Source: Thalassotalea sp. Sam97 (GTDB lineage Bacteria > Pseudomonadota > Gammaproteobacteria > Enterobacterales > Alteromonadaceae). Taken from it: a DNA stretch of 64,000 nucleotides. The notes beneath the pieces are model-generated. The model had not been told where the DNA came from. It searched no databases and worked only from the letters and a program-made list of their open reading frames with translations. A program made the position numbers and the translations under genes. This document shows positions 61,594-64,000 of the stretch, piece by piece. Each line of letters begins with the position of its first letter. The stretch's first letter is position 1. The stretch is taken from assembly GCF_041379765.1 (NCBI RefSeq), contig NZ_CP166919.1:3038001-3102000 (forward strand), read 5' to 3'.

Positions 61594-62028
61594 ATGTCAT
61601 TTTTATGGATTAAGGCTCTGCATATCGCCTTTATGGTAGCCTGGTTTGCAGGGATTTTTTATTTACCACGTATCTTTGTTTACCACGCAGAAAGCGATAA
61701 TAAGGATGTCCAAGCCCAATTTAAAGTGATGGAGCGCCGCCTACTATTTTTCGTCACCCCTTTTGCTATTTTGACTTGGGTATTTGGCTTAATGATGATG
61801 CACTATTACGGGCTGACCTGGATTATGGTCAGCAGCTGGCTGCACATCAAATTATTGTTTGTCGTTATGCTGACCATATATCACTTATATTGTTTCAAGT
61901 TACTCGCCGACTTTAAGCGAGGTACGAATAAGAAAACGGGTCGCTATTTCCGTATTTTTAACGAAGTTCCGGTAATCGCCCTGTTTACAATTATTATTCT
62001 GGCGATAGTAAAACCCGCTTTGTATTAA
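61594..62028 (+). CDS. hemJ: HemJ-type protoporphyrinogen oxidase
   Basis: Predicted heme-containing membrane enzyme oxidising protoporphyrinogen IX to protoporphyrin IX. From ATG 61594 it is 144 aa (AAGGGGA nine nt upstream; an ATG at 61585 overlaps that site). Four membrane helices; the conserved HIAFMVAWFAGIFYLPR, HIKLL and RIFNEVPV motifs identify HemJ. It directly follows clcA and lies one gene before hemL. Confidence 0.88.
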   Translation: MSFLWIKALHIAFMVAWFAGIFYLPRIFVYHAESDNKDVQAQFKVMERRLLFFVTPFAILTWVFGLMMMHYYGLTWIMVSSWLHIKLLFVVMLTIYHLYCFKLLADFKRGTNKKTGRYFRIFNEVPVIALFTIIILAIVKPALY

Positions 62029-62187
62029 TTGCACGAATCGTCTGTCGTTTATTAACAAATTAAGGCTTTTATGCTATTGTTGCGCGCAATTTAAACAGTC
62101 GTATAAGCGCCGTTAAAACCCATCAAGCTGCCGTTGTGGTGGCGCTAGGTTTTCAACCGCTTTAATAAACGTTTCGAGTAGTTAACT

Positions 62188-63204
62188 ATGATGAAGTTTC
62201 AGGGTAACCATGTCTTATCGGTATCCCAATTTGATCGCGAATCGGTCACCAAAATTTTAGACGTTGCTAAGCGTATGATCCCATACGCTGCACGCCAAAA
62301 ACGCTGCAATGTGTTGGAAGGAGCCATTTTAAATAACCTTTTCTTCGAACCAAGTACTCGTACACGGGTATCGTTTGGCACTGCCTTCCAACTTCTTGGT
62401 GGTTTTGTACACGAAACTGTTGGTCAAGAAAGCTCGTCACTAACCAAAGGTGAATCGCTATTTGATACCGCTCGAGTGATCAGTGGTTATGCGGACATTA
62501 TCGCTATGCGCCACCCAACCATGCACTCGGTAGCCGAATTTGCGGAAGGTAGCACGGTCCCGGTTATCAACGGTGGTGATGGCGCAAATGAGCACCCAAC
62601 CCAAGCACTATTAGACTTATTTACCATCAACGCTGAAATGGCTCGTTTCAACAAAGGTATTGATGACTTAAATATTGTCTTAATGGGTGACTTAAAACAC
62701 GGTCGAACGGTTCACTCGTTATCAAAGTTATTGGCACTTTACGACAACATCAACCTTACTTTAGTGTCACCTCGTGAGCTACAAATGCCCGATCATGTGG
62801 TATCAACATTGGATAATGCGGGTCACAGAATCACCATCACAGATACCATGGCTGGTAATCTAAAGAGTGATGTGGTTTATCAAACACGAATTCAAGAAGA
62901 GCGCTTTAGTAGCAAAGAAGAGGCCAACAAGTACCGCGGCCACTTTAGCTTAAACCAAGCGCTGTATGAGCAGCACTGCCGTGACAATACTGTCATTATG
63001 CACCCGCTACCGCGTGATTCACGTCCCGATGCGAACGAACTCGATGTCGATTTAAACGATAACACTAATTTGGCCATTTTCCGCCAAGCACAAAATGGTG
63101 TGTTAGTGCGCATGGCGTTATTTGCTTTAGCACTTGGCGTCGAAGACAAGCTAACGCAATACGAGCGCGACGTCACTTGGTATAGCAACAAGCACGCTGA
63201 ATAA
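62188..63204 (+). CDS. pyrB: Aspartate carbamoyltransferase
   Basis: Condenses aspartate and carbamoyl phosphate in pyrimidine synthesis. It is 338 aa. Carbamoyl-phosphate motif FEPSTRTRVSF, then SLTKGESLFDT, HPTQALLDLF and HPLPRDSRPDAN. It is longer than E. coli PyrB (311) with extra C-terminal residues. No pyrI regulatory gene follows. The 159-bp leader contains TTAACA and TATTGT elements 17 nt apart (around 62049-62077) and an imperfect AAAACC/GGTTTT hairpin (about 62116-62155). Confidence 0.95.
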   Translation: MMKFQGNHVLSVSQFDRESVTKILDVAKRMIPYAARQKRCNVLEGAILNNLFFEPSTRTRVSFGTAFQLLGGFVHETVGQESSSLTKGESLFDTARVISGYADIIAMRHPTMHSVAEFAEGSTVPVINGGDGANEHPTQALLDLFTINAEMARFNKGIDDLNIVLMGDLKHGRTVHSLSKLLALYDNINLTLVSPRELQMPDHVVSTLDNAGHRITITDTMAGNLKSDVVYQTRIQEERFSSKEEANKYRGHFSLNQALYEQHCRDNTVIMHPLPRDSRPDANELDVDLNDNTNLAIFRQAQNGVLVRMALFALALGVEDKLTQYERDVTWYSNKHAE

Positions 63205-63231
63205 TAGCACCGACAACTTTTGGAATTTATT

Positions 63232-64000
63232 ATGTCAAACTCACAACAGTTATTTGAAAAAGCTCAACAAACCATCCCTGGTGGCGTGAATTCACCGGTA
63301 CGTGCATTTAAAGGTGTTGGTGGTGAACCTCGCTTTATTGAACGAGCCGATGGTGCCTATACATTTGATGCCGATGGCAACAAATACATCGACTACGTCG
63401 GTTCTTGGGGGCCAATGATCTTAGGTCACAATCACCCTAAAATTTTACAAGCCGTTATTGAAACGGCGAAAAATGGTTTAAGTTTTGGTGCGCCAACCGA
63501 ACTTGAAATTACTATGGCAGAAAAAGTTCGTGAACTGGTACCAAGCATGGAAAAACTGCGCATGGTAAGTTCTGGTACTGAAGCAACCATGAGTGCTATT
63601 CGCTTAGCCCGCGGCTACACTGGACGCGATAAAATCCTTAAGTTTGAAGGCTGCTATCATGGTCATGCTGACTCTTTACTCGTTAAGGCTGGCTCAGGAG
63701 CATTGACCTTAGGTGTGCCAAACTCGCCAGGTATCCCTGCAGACCTTGCTCAGCATACATTGACTGTGACCTATAACGACATCGAGTCAGTAAAAGATAT
63801 TTTTGCTAAGTTTGGTGATGATATCGCGTGTATCATTGTGGAACCTGTTGCTGGTAACATGAACTGTATTCCACCGGTTGCCGGCTTCCTTGAAGGATTG
63901 CGTAGCATCTGTGACGAGTACAAGTCGGTATTGATTTTCGACGAAGTTATGACAGGTTTCCGTGTGGCACTCGGTGGCGCACAACAATACTACAATATCA
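63232..64000 (+). CDS. hemL: Glutamate-1-semialdehyde 2,1-aminomutase (5' part)
   Basis: PLP-dependent enzyme making 5-aminolevulinate from glutamate-1-semialdehyde. The frame opens at ATG 63232 and is still open at the window edge, so 256 codons of about 430 are present. Seen are the start SQQLFEKAQQTIPGGVNSPVRAF, VSSGTEATMSAIRLARG, KFEGCYHGHAD and LIFDEVMTGFRV. The PLP-binding lysine lies just beyond the window. Cofactor-ring Asp is in FDEV. Confidence 0.95.
   Translation, partial: MSNSQQLFEKAQQTIPGGVNSPVRAFKGVGGEPRFIERADGAYTFDADGNKYIDYVGSWGPMILGHNHPKILQAVIETAKNGLSFGAPTELEITMAEKVRELVPSMEKLRMVSSGTEATMSAIRLARGYTGRDKILKFEGCYHGHADSLLVKAGSGALTLGVPNSPGIPADLAQHTLTVTYNDIESVKDIFAKFGDDIACIIVEPVAGNMNCIPPVAGFLEGLRSICDEYKSVLIFDEVMTGFRVALGGAQQYYNI

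Noticed and set aside
62029..62187. Pyrimidine-sensing attenuator with leader peptide before pyrB
   Set aside because: There is an imperfect hairpin but no T-run and no convincing leader peptide, so I list it only as a possible stem.

Overview
The window is a chromosomal segment of a marine-type gammaproteobacterium, most likely order Alteromonadales (Colwellia/Thalassotalea-like). This placement rests on moderate GC content, gammaproteobacterial lengths and sequences for RpoB (1342 aa), RpoC, EF-Tu and EF-G, and gene neighbourhoods shared with Escherichia/Shewanella (thrU-tyrU-glyT-thrT-tufB; slyX/fkpA/yheV/yheSTU; nudE/yrfG/cysQ; clcA/erpA/hemL). The genus is an inference. No phage, IS transposase, CRISPR or rRNA gene is visible.

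Layout. 1-3400: end of a small unknown gene, a long RluA-family pseudouridine synthase and a FAD oxidoreductase with an export-like leader. 3474-19450 (minus strand): the translation/transcription block rplK-rplA | rplJ-rplL-rpoB-rpoC | rpsL-rpsG-fusA-tufA, with recognisable promoters, an L10-type leader and attenuator/terminator hairpins. 19580-22400: an accessory insert (small membrane protein, ECF sigma factor, four-TM partner protein, TauE/SafE permease) that separates nusG from rplK. 22448-26188 (minus): tRNA-Trp-secE-nusG, a 56-bp tandem-repeat array, then thrU-tyrU-glyT-thrT-tufB. tufA and tufB encode identical proteins and share a 3' non-coding block. 26288-30191 (minus): coaX, birA, murB, hemE. 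30379-30465: a candidate small RNA. 30592-40514: S1/P1-type nuclease, rsd, fkpA, slyX, yheV, yheS, a META-domain lipoprotein, yheT, yheU, YceI-like protein, cysQ, nudE, yrfG.

40543-51323 is the most coherent accessory region: an HSL-type esterase and MFS transporter, a sodium/solute-symporter-fused hybrid histidine kinase (CrbS-like) with a LuxR-type response regulator (CrbR-like), a TonB-dependent receptor, a secreted PHB-depolymerase-type esterase and a 3-hydroxybutyrate dehydrogenase. Three promoter regions here carry the same 13-bp site, TACTA-N3-TAGTA with at most one arm mismatch. I infer a locally regulated module for uptake and use of 3-hydroxybutyrate oligomers or similar short-chain esters.

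51507-58529 (minus): TraB/GumN protein, M28 peptidase, RND permease plus adaptor. Two MITE-like elements (50440-50526 and 54043-54307) share their ends. 58684-64000: erpA, a DUF6776-like protein, clcA, hemJ, pyrB and the start of hemL, which runs off the window.
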